This document shows, one piece after another, positions 1 through 11,630 of a DNA stretch of 64,000 bases. This stretch comes from Eonycteris spelaea (lineage: Eukaryota; Chordata; Mammalia; Chiroptera; Pteropodidae). The stretch lies in assembly GCA_003508835.1 (NCBI GenBank), contig PUFA01000182.1:868001-932000 (forward strand), written 5' to 3'. The notes beneath the pieces were generated by a model. That model did no database searches, was not told where the DNA came from, and worked only from the letters and a program-made list of their open reading frames with translations. The position numbers were made by a program, and so were the translations under genes. Numbering within the stretch: position 1 is the first letter of the stretch; each line of letters starts with the position of its first letter.

Positions 1-960
1 TCCCCCATCTTGCTCTACCCCACCCCGGAATTCCTGGAATCGCCTCTCGTGTAAACTACTTTCCCCCAAGCCTGTGTCGGGGTCTCCTTAGTTCGAGGGA
101 ACCCAGACTAAGATAAACAGTAAATGCCAAGCAGCGATTCAAACAGAGAAACGAGGTGTCCAGAGGAGAGCAATTCTGGGCCGGTCGGCACATCCGTGGA
201 TCTCAGGGCCCCCGTTTCTTCTCTTCCTGCCCTTCTCAGTCACCTCAGGCTCCACAGTGGCCGCCAGAGCCCCAGCCCTCACGCCTGCATTACAGACGCT
301 GGGAAGGAGACAGGTGGGTCTTCCACCTGAATCAGCCTCCTTTAAAGGAGCCTCCTAGAAATCCCGCATAAAACCACGAGGATCCCCCTGGCCAGAATAT
401 AGTCTTGAGATCACATTCAGTTACAAAGGAGCCCGAGAAATGTGGTCTTTACCTAGTGCACTGGTACCCCAAGTAAAACCGGGACTCTGTGACTAAAGAA
501 GGAAAATGGCTGTTGGGTGGGCCACCCACGATCTCCGCTGTAAGTGTCACGAGCCATCCGTTTGTTCATCATTCATCGGACGCTCCTCGAGCAGCTGGGC
601 AGACCAGGCACTCAATGTGCGGCAGTGACAAACCAGAGTCCCTGCAGCCAGGACCTGCGGGGCTCCTGCTCCGTGAAGGCCTGAGGCAGGGGGCGCCGGC
701 TCGGGCCCTCGCTCTGCGCGGAAAATGCCGTCAGCCAGGGTTCTCGGCTGACAGAGACAGAAGGCAACTCTGGGCGGTTTTGAGGAAAAAAAGAAGGATT
801 TGCAAAATGGTATTGAGACATGAAAGCTAAAGCCATAACAAGATACCTCTTCATACCCACTAGAAAACACCCTGTCTCAGAGCTGTCTGGGATGGTCTGA
901 GCACCTGTTGCGTCCCACCTGGCAGTCGCTGGCCGCCGGCCTTCTGGACCAGCAGGACTG
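1..960. other. Intergenic, no gene seen
   Basis: Downstream of KDM4B. The stretch around 330-510 (cytosine-rich, then GAGAAATGTGGTCTTTA) resembles 9290-9370 and looks like an old interspersed repeat I cannot name. No coding signal with splice sites or protein match. Confidence 0.5.
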
Positions 961-1014
961 AGGTGGGGGGACGTGGGGGCGGGGCAGGGGGCGGGGCAGG
1001 GGGGCGGCGGGGTG
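961..1014 (+). other. G-run cluster, potential G-quadruplex with GC boxes
   Basis: Seven runs of four to six G within 54 bases, separated by one to four bases, including two GGGCGGGGC-type Sp1 boxes. Easily satisfies four-run G-quadruplex patterns on the plus strand. Confidence 0.7.
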
Positions 1015-1534
1015 TTCTTCCATTTGAATGAATTCTCGTTGAAATTGGCACACGTGGCTCTTGAACAAGGTGTCTCTAGAACACCTCAGATTTAAACAGG
1101 ACTGAGGACACCGTGCACCCGTGAGGTGAGGACGTGAGGCACCCAGATGGGAGGAGCAGGCCTCGCTGGCAGGGCGCCGCACGTGGCGGGAGGGGCTCGG
1201 CTTACGTAGGGCCCACACGCCCCGCCCCGAGGCTTGCACCCCGAGAAACGGGCGCGCGCGGACGCAGGAAAAGTGACGGGCAGGTTCCGCGTCGGCCTCA
1301 TTTATCGCAGCCCCGACCTGGAAACAGCCCGGTCACCCCGACAGGCGACGGGTGGATGAGCTGACGGGCCCACCGGTGAAATGGGACGGCGCTTTTCAGT
1401 AAAAAGGCATGGAATATTCGCGTGCCGTGGACGGATTTCAAAACTGTCATGTTAAATAAGAGCAGCTAGATGCGAAAGAGGACATCCTTTGGGACAACAG
1501 TTCTATAAAGTCCAAGGACGGAACGGAGCCATCT

Positions 1535-2020
1535 GGAGCACCATACTCGTTTCTCATTGCTGCCGTGAGACGCTACCAAAAATTCAGTGGCTGAAAACGA
1601 CACGAATTCATTCTTTCCCAATTCTGCAGGGTCTCGCGTGGGTCTCACGGGGCTCACGTCCGGGCGTCTGCGGGGCCGCTCCCCCTGGAGGCTCCAGGGG
1701 AGAAGGCTCCCGCCGCCTCGGCCCGCTTCCAGAGGCCCCCGCCTCCATCTTCACGGCCGGCAATGACGGGCCGAGCGCGTCTCCGATCGCCTCTCCCTCT
1801 CTGCCTCCCTTTCCACTGTTAAGAATCTCAGCGGTGACCTTGAGCCTGCCCGGAGAGTCCCCAATCAGCTCTCTGTTTTAAGGGCGGCGGACCAGGGACC
1901 TTCGTTCCATCTGCAAACGTGATTGCCTTTCGCCACGTCATGCAACACATTTTACAGGTTCTGGGAATTGGGCTGTGGGCAGCTTTGGGGGCCCCGCCTT
2001 CTGCACACCACTGTCATGCT
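1535..2020 (-). mobile_element. MLT1-type MaLR LTR, near full length, antisense
   Basis: Reads as the reverse complement of an MLT1 LTR. Recognisable blocks are the TGGCTGAAAACGACACGAATTC end, CTCCATCTTCACGGCCGGCAA, TTTTAAGGGCGG and CCGTTCCATCTGCAA-like parts, and the CAGGTTCTGGGAATTGG...GGGGGCC start. About 490 bp. Many CpGs have been kept or gained compared with typical copies. A solitary relic of an ancient endogenous retrovirus-like element with no coding capacity. Confidence 0.75.
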
Positions 2021-2214
2021 GCACACCAGTCGCTGGTCGCAGCTGGGAGGGGACACAGGGGAGCCTTCGAGGGGCTGGTCACGTTCTGTGTCTTGGCCTG
2101 GGTGGTGGTCACACCGTCCTACGCAAACGTGAAAATTCATGGAGACACACCCTGCAGACACATGCCCCGGCGACAATCTGACGCCCAAGAAGCACGTGAC
2201 AAGATATTCAGTAT

Positions 2215-3200
2215 CGTTAGCCATCCGGGGAATGCGAACTAAATCCACAGGGAGCCCCTGCTCAACGCCCATCAGAACAGCTAACACGGAAAACCGTGAC
2301 CCCGGCCAACCGGGCGAGGACGTGGGAACACCGGATCATCACACGCGGCGGGGGAGGGGGAGCGAGACGTGGCAGCGTCACCCCGGAACACAGAACGACA
2401 GACTTTAGAATCTAAACACGGAGCTGCCATGCCACCCAGCAAGGCCTTCCTGGGCATCCGTCCCAGAGCCATGAAAACATATGTTAGTGCAGAAAAAAAA
2501 AAAAAAAGGTACGCGCGTATTCATAACAGCTCTACTCGAAATAGCAAAATACTGGAACCCAAATGTCCTCCTCCGACGGGCTGGTTGAACCGACTTTGGC
2601 AAAGCCGTGCCGGGAATATCCCTCAGCCACGAAAAGGAAGAAACGGCCCCTCCCCGCAGCGTGCGCACGGGCGACCTCGGGAGGTTCCACGCCGTCCGGT
2701 TTCGTTCACGCCACGTTCTCGAAACCAGACGACGACCAGAGATGGAGAGCAGATCGGCGGGTTTCCGGGTCGGGAGCAGAGGGGGAGGAAGAGGTTGAGA
2801 GAAAGAATGGCTTTCGGACGCGGAGAAGGCTGGGCGTCGGCGAAGCTGGTGTGGACGTGAAACCGCGCGTGCGGTCAAACTGCACGGAACCACACGCACA
2901 CGCGCACGGGCACACGTGGACACACGGGCACACATGGACACACGGGCACACGTGGACACACGTGGACACACGGGCACACGCGCACATGGGCACATGTGCA
3001 CCCACCAAGGCAGATTGTGAAAACTGTGAAACTGAATATCCACAGGGTCCTTGGCGGGACTGTCCCTGTCGGTTTCGTGGTTCCCCGTGACCATATAAGA
3101 CGTCGCCACTGGGGGCAGCTGGGGGAAGGAGCCTGGGGCTTTATGTACTATTTCGGCAACTTCCTGGATGTCTATAATTATATCAAAATAAAAATGTGAA
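2215..3200 (+). mobile_element. L1 3' end fragment
   Basis: Contains the L1 distal-ORF2 and 3' hallmark blocks: CATAACAGCTCTACTCGAAATAGCAAA, AACTGGAACCC-like, a GTCCTCCTCC variant of the tiny-tail region, then TGTACTATTTCGGCAACTTCC and TATATCAAAATAAAAATG at the end. Interrupted by a simple-sequence block (2891-2999). Old and diverged; any encoded protein is destroyed. Confidence 0.7.
2891..2999. repeat. CACACGTGGA/CACACGGGCA minisatellite
   Basis: About eleven imperfect 10-base units alternating CACACGTGGA and CACACGGGCA, inside an L1 3' region. Rich in alternating purine-pyrimidine and in CACGTG E-boxes. Confidence 0.9.
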
Positions 3201-3790
3201 AACCCAAAGAGAGAGGTCTGATTAGCAATGGATTAAGAGAGAAGCTTTTGGAAAAACTAGTAGAACTTCAGTTTCCCCCTCGCCCCCCCCAAAAATGCCC
3301 CGTGACACGGGAAGATTGGCACTGGAAAGTCGAAGGGCCAGAGAGAGGCGTGTGTCGCTCGAGCGCACTTTGCCGGGAGGAAACGGTGCCGGCCGGCACT
3401 GCCCCAACGCTTGGCGCTTCGTTTGGTCTCAGGATCTGCACGCAGTTGTGACGGTAAATTCAGCCGCGTGCACCGTAGGATCCACGGTTCACTGGGCGAT
3501 AAAGTCCCCGCTGCGTCCCTCCAGCCGTTGCTTAAGATTCCGGCCCCCGGGTGGGGCTGCTGCCCGGGCACCTCTGGCTCACAGGCTCAGGGCGGCTCGG
3601 AGCTCCGGGAGCCGGGCGCATCCCAGCCAGGGCTGCCGCAGCCACACACGACAGCGTGGTGCAGACCGCAGGAATCTGCTCCTCTCAGGCCTGGAGGCCG
3701 GGAGCCCGGACCCGGGACCCAGCACAGTGGGTGGGGGGCCGGTGACAGCTCTCTCCCTGGTGTGCAGCAGCCACTTCCTGTGTCCTGCCA

Positions 3791-3791
<1 letters not shown>

Positions 3792-3824
<33 letters not shown>
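3792..3824. repeat. (CA)16 microsatellite
   Basis: Uninterrupted CA dinucleotides of about 33 bases, likely length-polymorphic. Confidence 0.97.
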
Positions 3825-3825
<1 letters not shown>

Positions 3826-3827
<2 letters not shown>

Positions 3828-3975
3828 TTCTGGTCCCTTCGTCCTCTCACAAGGACACTAATCCCATCGCCTCATCCAAACCCAGTCACCTCAAAAGGCC
3901 CCCCTCTGAATGCTATCGAATCGGGGATTAGGGCCCCAACATTAAACTCCTGGGGGACCACGTTTGGTGGGCAGC
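3826..3975 (-). mobile_element. MaLR-type LTR fragment, antisense
   Basis: Reverse complement of the GGGATTAG...CCTCATCCAAACC...AAAGGCCCCCCTCTGAATGC motif set found in MLT1/MST LTRs, ending in the CATTAAACTCCTGGGGGACC block. Short, diverged. Confidence 0.55.
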
Positions 3976-4184
3976 ACGTGGCCAAGGAGAAGGAAGCCTG
4001 AGACGGTTTCCCAAAGAGGCACGGCCCACACCGTCTCCTCTTCTCAGACCTTCCCCTGGGACCCGGGACCCCCCAACACCCCCGCCCAGCACCAGGGATG
4101 TGGGACTTCCAGGCCAAGCCCGAAAGGAAATCCAAGACGCTCTGAGCGCAGGGAAACCGGATCTCCTGCTCGGCGGGTGGGAAT

Positions 4185-4610
4185 GTAAAACGGTACAGCC
4201 CCTGTGGGAAACAGCTTGGCAGTTTCTTTAAAAACGAAACGCTTACCATATGATCCAGCAATTGTGCTCCTGGGCTTTTATCCCAGATAAATGAAAACTG
4301 AGGTTCACACGAAACCTGGACATGAATGTTCATGGCAGCTTTCTTCGTAACAGGCGCGAGCTGCAAACCCCAGATGGGCCGCGAGTGAAAGGTTAAACAA
4401 GCTGCGGCCCCCTGCTCCGTGGGGCACTCTGCGGTGACCCAAAGGGAGCTAATGCACGCACGGGGAGGGGGGGTCTCGAGGGCACGGCTTCGAACACGTG
4501 ACTATCGAGGGAAGCCGGGGGGCGCGCACCGAGTTTCTCTCTGTGTTGTCTTTGCAACCTCCTATGAAAATCTAACGTCGTTTCAAAATACAAACGTAGA
4601 AGAAAAATAC
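4185..4610 (+). mobile_element. L1 3' end fragment
   Basis: Shows consecutive L1 blocks: GTGGGAAACAGCTTGGCAGT, CCATATGATCCAGCAATTG, TTTATCCCAGATAAATGAAA, GAATGTTCATGGCAGCTTT, then the terminal TTTGCAACCTCCTATG and TTTCAAAATACAAACG. Same orientation as the 2215-3200 copy. Confidence 0.85.
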
Positions 4611-6399
4611 GGACTGACGTCTGGAGTCTCCCACACGGCAAACCTTCCCAGCGGCAGAGACTCCGGCACAGATCAGAGGACTTCCTGGGAGGCCTGGGCA
4701 CGAGGCACAAGCCGGCTCAGGGGACGGGTGCCAAGTCCAGGGCCGTGGCTGCGTGTGCCAGGCACGCGGGGCTGGGCCCTCTGCCTGACAGCCCCTTCCC
4801 TCCATCTCAGTCTACAGATCCGTCTTCCTCACTCCGTGAATCCTCTGAAGATGGAGGCGCCTCTCGCACACTCGAAAACATACCCGCGTCTAAGCGGTAA
4901 ACACAGCTGTCTGTAGCAACCAGCGCTCACGGAGGTGGGCATATAACGCATCAAAATCAGGGAGCGGGAAACGCTTCCTGGAGGAGGTGACATCTGAATC
5001 GCGAGCCGAAGGACAGACAGGAGAGGGAGAGGTGAAGAAGAGGGGCCCGATGTCCCAGGCGGCGGGGACAGCGAGGGCGAGAGCTCGGAGGAGGTGGCTG
5101 CGTGGACCGACCGGCAGCCTTGCCTGGAGTCTGAGAGCAGAGACGCGAGGAGGTGACGTCACCAAGATGGCAGTGTAGATTGTTCCCCAAAGTTCTCGGA
5201 ACCCACGGAGAACATCCCAGGACCCGGGGCTGGGGCCGAAGTGTCCAGAGGGTGTCTGCAGCGTAAGCAGCCTCCGAAGGATGGGAGGGGGGCGGCACAG
5301 TGACCGCTGTCTGTCCCCCCAGGCCGGTCCAGCACCCTGCCGGGCACAGTGACTGCTGTCCCCACCCCGCCCAGGCCAGCCCAGCACCTGGCCGAGCTCT
5401 CCCCTGAGCCTGAGGTTCCTCAGGGGAAAACAGCCAGGGTGGACATCCAGCTCGCCTGTACTCTGGGTCACCTCTCGGGACCCCCCACTCTGGTCTTGAC
5501 CCACGGGGTGCAGGGGGAGCTGTGGGGCTTGACCTCTGTGAACGGCACAGAGCTGGGGAGCGGCAGCCGGGCCTGTACCAGCTGGCGCGGGGTCCGGGCA
5601 GGTCCTACCTGCAGTGGTCAAGAGGGTGGCACAGGCTGACCAGGGGCCTGGTCAGGGGCAAAGGGCTGCCCAATGGCTGGTCTATCTCTAGAGCCTGGTC
5701 TGGGGGTCCCTTGCTGCCTCCACCACTGATAGCTCCCGCCCCCCACAACCGGACGCCAGGCTGGGAACACCAGGAGACTGGACAGCCCAGTGGCCCCACC
5801 CTGGACGTGGGCAGGGAGGGTCGCCTGCAGCCAAGCCAGCGGCCCTCTCGGCCGAGGAAACTGGGGCACGCTGGGCTTAGTCCAGACCACAGACACCGGT
5901 CACCCCAGCGTGTGGCTGGTGAGGCTCATCCATAGCTCTGTCTGTTGCTGATATGGCCTTCGGACCCCAGCCAGGGACACTACCCAGAGCCCACAGGGGG
6001 CTGCGTGGCCCAACGGGCGCTGACCGTGGGCCTGGCGCAGGGGGCATGACCCATGGCTTTCCCACGTGCGGGGCGAGGCGAGAGGCCTCCCACCCCGGCC
6101 AGGGAGCTCGGGCAAACAGTCCTGCCGGGCTCGGGTCCCCTTTGCAGGCATGGGGACCCGTCCTGCTGCCAGGGGACAGAGAAGCTAATTCACAGCCCCG
6201 CCCCCTCCGGTCCCTCCAGAAAGCCAGGGGACCAGAGATCCAGGCGCCTGCAGAGCCCACCCCGCAGGCTTCCTGGGCGGGGATCCAGGTCCTCAGCCAG
6301 GGTCACTGCCACCTGGTGGGCCTCGGGGCCGGCACTGGCTTCACCCGGAGAGAGGGCCTGCGGGCGGGAAAGTGTGTGCTGCATACAAGGGAACCCCGA
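4611..6399. other. Intergenic, mostly unremarkable
   Basis: GC-rich sequence with no protein match. It contains the CRE/YY1 motif pair at 5154-5171 but no other element I can name. Confidence 0.5.
5154..5171 (+). promoter_or_regulatory. Perfect CRE next to a YY1-type motif
   Basis: TGACGTCA at 5154-5161 is a perfect palindromic cAMP-response element, followed after two bases by AAGATGGC at 5164-5171, the YY1 core. The pair is typical of CpG-island promoters or LINE 5' ends. There is no recognisable transcript start or exon nearby, so function is unproven. Confidence 0.4.
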
Positions 6400-6800
6400 A
6401 AACCACCAGTGGATGTCCCGATGGCAACCTCAGACCAGAAGAGAGAGAGAGACGTTAAGTTCAAAATATTGAAAGAGAAACAAAGCCGTTAGGCGAGAAT
6501 CCTGCACCTGGCAAGGTCATCCTTCCGAAAAAGGAAAAACGAAGGCGACAGAGACCCCCCCCAACCCCCGCCCCCGAGCTAATGGCCGCCAGCGGCCTCG
6601 TCACGGACCCGCCTTCGGAGACGCGCTGCGGGAGACCTGGCCCCTGAGCCGCTGTGTGACGAGGACGCCGGCCTCTGCTGAGGGGCTGTGGTCGCGGGCG
6701 GAGCGGGGTGCACAGGCGGAGTGGGGTGCATGGGGCTTCTCTGCACTATTTTTTGCCACTTCCTGTGAGGCTTAAGCTATTTCGAAATAAAAGACAGTGA
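6400..6800 (+). mobile_element. L1 fragments: distal ORF2 piece and 3' end
   Basis: 6440-6560 has the AAAATATTGAAAGAGAAA block, then AGAATCCTGCACCTGGCAAG and CCTTCCGAAAAAGG, as in L1 ORF2. 6720-6800 has TCTCTGCACTATTTTTTGCC, ACTTCCTGTGAGGC and ATTTCGAAATAAAAG, the L1 3' terminus. A diverged single insertion is likely. Confidence 0.75.
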
Positions 6801-7029
6801 AAGATGCGGCTGGACCTGGGGCCTCCCTGAGTGGCCTCTGGACCGCTGAGCTCAGGGCCTGCGTGGACGGCGACCGGCCGTGCATGACCGGGCACCGGGC
6901 GCCCAGCGGGCCCCAGGCCGCCGCCTCGCCTCCCAAACGCCCCTCCCTCCCCCCGAAATGGGACCCCTTCAAACGAAAACGCCCAGACACGCAGCAAACA
7001 CCTTCGCATCGGTGGCACACGTGGCCCGA

Positions 7030-7240
7030 GATTATTAGTTTTCCGTAAGATTTGATTCAATTAATTAGTCCCCAAATACCAGCCTATCCAGGCAAGCAAA
7101 GGCAAACAGATACATCCCAGCCCAGCCTCGCTTCATCTTTTAAAGGCAATTAACTTAGTTATTAGCTTTTAATTAGGGAGTAATAATGGCCTCATTAATA
7201 CACTTTATTATACTTGTCACCAGGCAGCTGTTCCGAACAG
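7030..7240. promoter_or_regulatory. AT-rich island, candidate conserved non-coding element
   Basis: A 200-base AT-rich stretch in very GC-rich surroundings, with repeated homeodomain-type cores (TAATTA, ATTAATT, TTAATTAG, GTAATAATGG). It lacks any repeat hallmark or reading frame. These are features of deeply conserved enhancers; conservation itself cannot be seen from one sequence. Confidence 0.45.
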
Positions 7241-7949
7241 ACTCCACCATCAGATGGCCGTGGCCCTGGCGTCCGCAGGGCTCACTCCGGCTTAGGCTGG
7301 GCTTCTGGGGCTGCCCACGGCGCCCCCTCCGGGGTGCGGGGCTCGGCACCCCCTCCCTGCCAGCGCGCCCACTGCCCCCCCAGCAAAGCGGCAGAGGCAG
7401 ACGGCTTTCCCGGGCCCGGGCGCGTCACTTCCTGTCCCCAGCCTTCGCCCGCCCTGTTCCCGCCATGCTGGCTGCCGGCAACGCCCCCGGCCCCGACGCC
7501 TCCTCTGCTCTACGGTTCGGTGCAATGACCGGGTTGCAATGCTCTTTAGAAGTGCCCCGCGCTGGGCACGGGAGAAGGTTTTGTGAGAAGGAGTGAAATC
7601 TGAGGCTAAAAACTCACACACGACATCCTCGCGCAGCCGCGGGCAGGAACGAGTCCACGGCGCCTGCGCCGTCCAGCACCAGATGTCCGTCAGCTGGCGA
7701 GCACACCGGAGGAGTGAACCGTGGTCCGGCCCGGAGCTGGAACACCACACGGCGAGGACAAAGGAAACAGAGCCGGGGTGGGTCTGAAATGCGTCGTGCT
7801 GAGGGGAGGAAGCCAGACACGAACGGCGTTGAAATATGGAGCACGAATGTTTGACGCCATGAAGACCCCGCACAGTGGGCGGTCACGTTCCAGGCGTTCC
7901 CAGACGCCACCGCGACCGGAAGCCCTCCCGGCGGCGCCCGGCTCGGCCG

Positions 7950-8260
7950 CGGACCAGCGCCGTGTCCTTCCCAAAGTTCCCCCGTTGGACCCCACCCCTC
8001 GGCGTGATGGTGCGACGGCTGGGGCCCTCGGCGGCTAGGTCACGCGGGTGGAGCCTCACGGGCAGGGCGCGCGCCCTTGCAGAAGAGACCCCGGCGAGCT
8101 CCCTCGCCCCTTCTGCCGTGAGGGCGCCAAGAAGGGGACCCTCGCCGGCGCCTCGGGCTCGGCTTCAGCCTCCGGGGCCGACGCAGGCAGCGGTGAAACA
8201 GCAGGTTCTCGAACGGTGTCATTCCTCGGTGTCGCTATCGTGCCGACGAGAGGCCAGAGG
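7950..8260 (+). mobile_element. MaLR-type LTR, sense, CpG-rich
   Basis: Order of blocks matches an MLT1/MST LTR: CCAAAGTTCC, GTGATGGTGCGACGGCTGGG, TAGGTCACGCGGGTGGAGCC, AGAAGAGACCCCGGCGAGCT, CCTCGCCCCTTCTGCCGTGA. Unusually many CpG dinucleotides for an element of this age. Confidence 0.65.
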
Positions 8261-10794
8261 AATTTAGCTCTCGCGTAGACCAAAGAGCCGTGTCGCTTCT
8301 AGTCGCAGGACTTATCGGGGACCTCGGCGAGGACTTGGAATAAGCAAGCACCTGTCATTGTTAAGCCGCCCGGGGAAACCCGTGACCGGAAACGTGAGCC
8401 CTGCCGCAGGCCGGCCCGGACGGGAGCCGGGGCCTGTCCGTGCCCGGCGTGTGGAACCCTGGTCGGACCTGTGGCCACTCGAGCTGTGTTTCTGGTGAGC
8501 CGACGATCAGGAGGCGCTTAAAGGATGACGTGGGGGCCACTTAGCCATCTGAGCTGCCAAACATATAACGGAGCCCCGAGCGATGCTTTTCAGACAAAAC
8601 ACGCGACCTCCGGGCTCAGCCAAACATGTTTATCTCGCTCCTGCACTTCAGGAAAATGGTGCATTTTCGGTATGGGGTACACAGCCCCGACTGCTGGAGA
8701 CCGAGGTAGACCCTGGCCGTGGAGGCTCCACTCCATACTGCGCCGCCCGCGAAAGCCGGATCACGCCACCAGTGCGGGCACCAGCTCTTCCCAGCTCGCC
8801 AGGGGCGACTGTTAGATTTTCAGGAACTTTGCAAACTGGTTGTTGAAAAGCCGTGATGCAAAATCAAATGACATAAACTTGCAATTAGATAAGTTCGATG
8901 ACAAGGAAGTAAGTGGTCAAGACGTCGCTCGCTGATGGCATTTCGTCGTCGTAGCCAGTAGCTGTGCTCTCACGGTGTTTATTTATTGTTCGGTGGGTCC
9001 CTCTTCACTTTCATTCTGCACTGGGTGACATGCTGGTAGCTTGACATCGGCCATGGTGGGAGTATCTACACCAGGGAAACAGGCAAACACCACCAACCCG
9101 AAGGGTGGATGGATGATGTCAGGAGCATCGCTCAGCCTCGCTCTCGTGATCGTCAGATGGTGGCTGTGGCTCCAGCCATCACAGCCACGTTCCACGTGGG
9201 AGGAAGAGGGAAGAGGAATGGCAAAGGTGCGGCACCAGCCCTGACCATCCTTTCCATGAGGAAATAAAAAGGTTCCCCGGAATCCCCCAACCACCTAGAT
9301 CTCCTCACGCAGAACCACGTCACGTGACCGTGAGTAGCTGCAAGGGAGTCTGGGAAGGCAGGTATTTCGATTTCCCAGCCTTTAAAGGAGAGGAGGCGGA
9401 CGAGAGGGAAGCAGTCGGGGATGTTTGTGGGGTCTTAGTGCTGTAGCGTCTGCCCTGCTTAGTTGCTGAGAACTTCTCCTACGAGGGAGGAGGTCTTTGC
9501 AGCCAAGCCTCGTGTTGTGAGCCGCAGGGTGGCTCGGGGAAGCTGGGCTGGGTGAGTGCTCGAGCAGACAAGTACGAGATCGCTTGCAAACTACAAATCC
9601 TACGGGGCTGTGTACGTTGACAGCTAGCGATTCCTTCTTCCTGGGGAGAAGCAAAGGAGAAAATGAGGGGTGTGATAGCAGCCCTGCCACCGCCCCCCAA
9701 CCCCCGGCTGCGGAGCTAGCCGGGCGGCGGGGACTTCGGTCTCTGCTGCAGGGAAGACACCGGCGTTCACTCACGGTTTTGAAATTTTTGAAACGCGGGT
9801 TTTGAGATACCATTTCTGGGCACCAGCAATCACTCCGCCCACGTCCCTCACTGTTATTTCAGACTCAGGGGTGGGGAGGGGGAGGCGTTCGGCAACTCGA
9901 GCAGCCTGGGGCTGAGCCTTCGGGGCTGACAGTCCTCACTCTGAGAACAAATTGCGGTTTCTTCAAGAAAACTGAGCTTTTGCAGAAATGGCTCCCGTCG
10001 CCAGAGGGTCTCACCCTGCGGTGACACATACTGCTTCCTTTTCCTGCTGGAGGACGAGGTGGGTGGCTCACCGCAGGGTGTATGTGTTTACACTGCATCC
10101 AGCGGCCTTAGCAGACAGCGGCGTGGGATGCTTCGCGGCTTGACCGAAGCCGGGCTGCGGGGTGCTTTGCTGGGGAGGTGAGGAGGCCCAGCGTTCCAGC
10201 CTGCAGGGGGCAGCAATGACACTGGGCCCTGGCAAGACGCGTCTGCCTTTGCTGGGTCTGAGGGGGAACTGATGTCCGGCCTCCAGGCACTTGCTCCCAG
10301 GACACAGTAATTACGGGCTTGGTTTTCCTAATTTCACAGCAGCAAAGGAGGGAAGCGGTGGCTCGGGCATGGCCCCCGACCCACGACTCGGCGAGTGACA
10401 CTGAGCTGGATGGAAGAAGCGTGGCAGAGAGCATTAAACCAACGGGAGCTGGTCATCGGGGAACTTTTTAAATACTGTGTTTTGAGATGGTGTTGACAAC
10501 AGGCTTTTAATCCTCTGAGGGCACGCAAACCCTGACCACTTACAAGAGGGATGAATATTTGAACCATGACCAGACGTCGCTTTTCACCTATCCTCCAGCG
10601 GACGGAGATCATGGGCCGGCTACAGCCTACAGCCTGGAGGGAGCGGGGACACGGGCAGCCTCCACAGTCACACGGCGGGCCCGCAGGCGTCAGAGGCCAC
10701 CTGGCTGCGGGAATTAAAAGTAAATTTACAGAAGCTTCCACCCAACAACGCCCCGCCCCCTTTTAAAGGAAGCTGTTTCAGAGAAATATGCACA
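8261..10794. other. Intergenic, no gene seen
   Basis: No protein match. 8830-8990 and 10440-10560 are lower-GC patches that may be old repeats or non-coding elements. 9290-9370 shares an AGCTGCAAGGGAGTCTGGGA block with known repeat-like sequence but I cannot name the family. Confidence 0.45.
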
Positions 10795-10930
10795 CGTGGG
10801 CACCGAGAAACCTGTTTGGCTGCGCGTTCTTCCTCACTGGGAACATGTGGGAATAACCTCAGTGTCCATCAATAGGGGATTGATTAAAGTTACAGTCCAG
10901 CCATACAATGGAATATTGCTTTTACCAACA
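10795..10930 (+). mobile_element. L1 fragment
   Basis: Contains AATAACCTCAGTGTCCATCA, GGGGATTGATTAAAGTTACA and CCATACAATGGAATATTGC, the typical L1 distal ORF2/3' block. Plus orientation, ends abruptly. Confidence 0.75.
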
Positions 10931-11129
10931 AACAGGGCCATTCTGTGTGTAAAGATGTGGACGCTCCTCCGGCCAGGTATTCACTTCTCTTCTCCACCCT
11001 AACTACCCCTTTTCAGGGTCACGGGAACCTCCATGCTGCTGACCCCAAAGGATGGTCACTTCTCTGCTTCCACCAGGGTCCAGGACCTGTGCGTGTGCAG
11101 AACCCTCTGCCCTGGTCCTCCTACCCTTG

Positions 11130-11630
11130 CCCCGTCGGTCATCCCTCAGCAGCCACCAGGGGGCAGCCGTGAGCACCCGAGTCAGGTCTCGTCCCAGCTC
11201 TGCCACACAGAGCCCTGCGGGGCTCCCACGTCCCTCAGGGCGAAAGCCCCAGTCGTCCCCGAGACCTACGAGGCCCTGCCCTGCACGACCTGCCCTGTCC
11301 CCTCCCTGCCCTCCCCTCCTCCCCATGTCCCCCTCGCTCACTCTGCTCCAGCCGGTCTCCGCCCCGCGGTTCCCCCAAGGCGCCAGGCTTCGGTCCTGCC
11401 CCAGGCCCTGCATGGCCTGTGCCTGCCACCTGGATTTCTCCTCCCCCAGACGTACACCTGACTCACGCCCTCACCTCCTTCAGGCCTTCGCTCCAATGTC
11501 ACCTCGTCAGCGAGACCCTGAGCATCCTGTATAACACTGTACCCCGGCCCCCAGCCCCTTCCTCTGTCTCTCTCTCGCTCGCAGCCTCTACCATCTTCTG
11601 TCCTGCTCCATAATTTGTTTTTCCCTCCCG
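11130..11630 (+). mobile_element. LINE L2 3' region
   Basis: Matches the L2 consensus order: CTCTGCTCCAGCC, CCAGGCCCTGCATGG in place of GGGCCTTTGCAC, TCACCTCCTTCAGGCCTTCG, CTCCAATGTCACCTCGTCAG. It then decays through the CATAATTTGTTTTTCC part. It explains the long reading frames on both strands here. Confidence 0.75.

Noticed and set aside
2891..2999. Regular direct repeats that could be taken for a CRISPR array
   Set aside because: Ten-base units with no spacers, in mammalian L1 sequence; a minisatellite.
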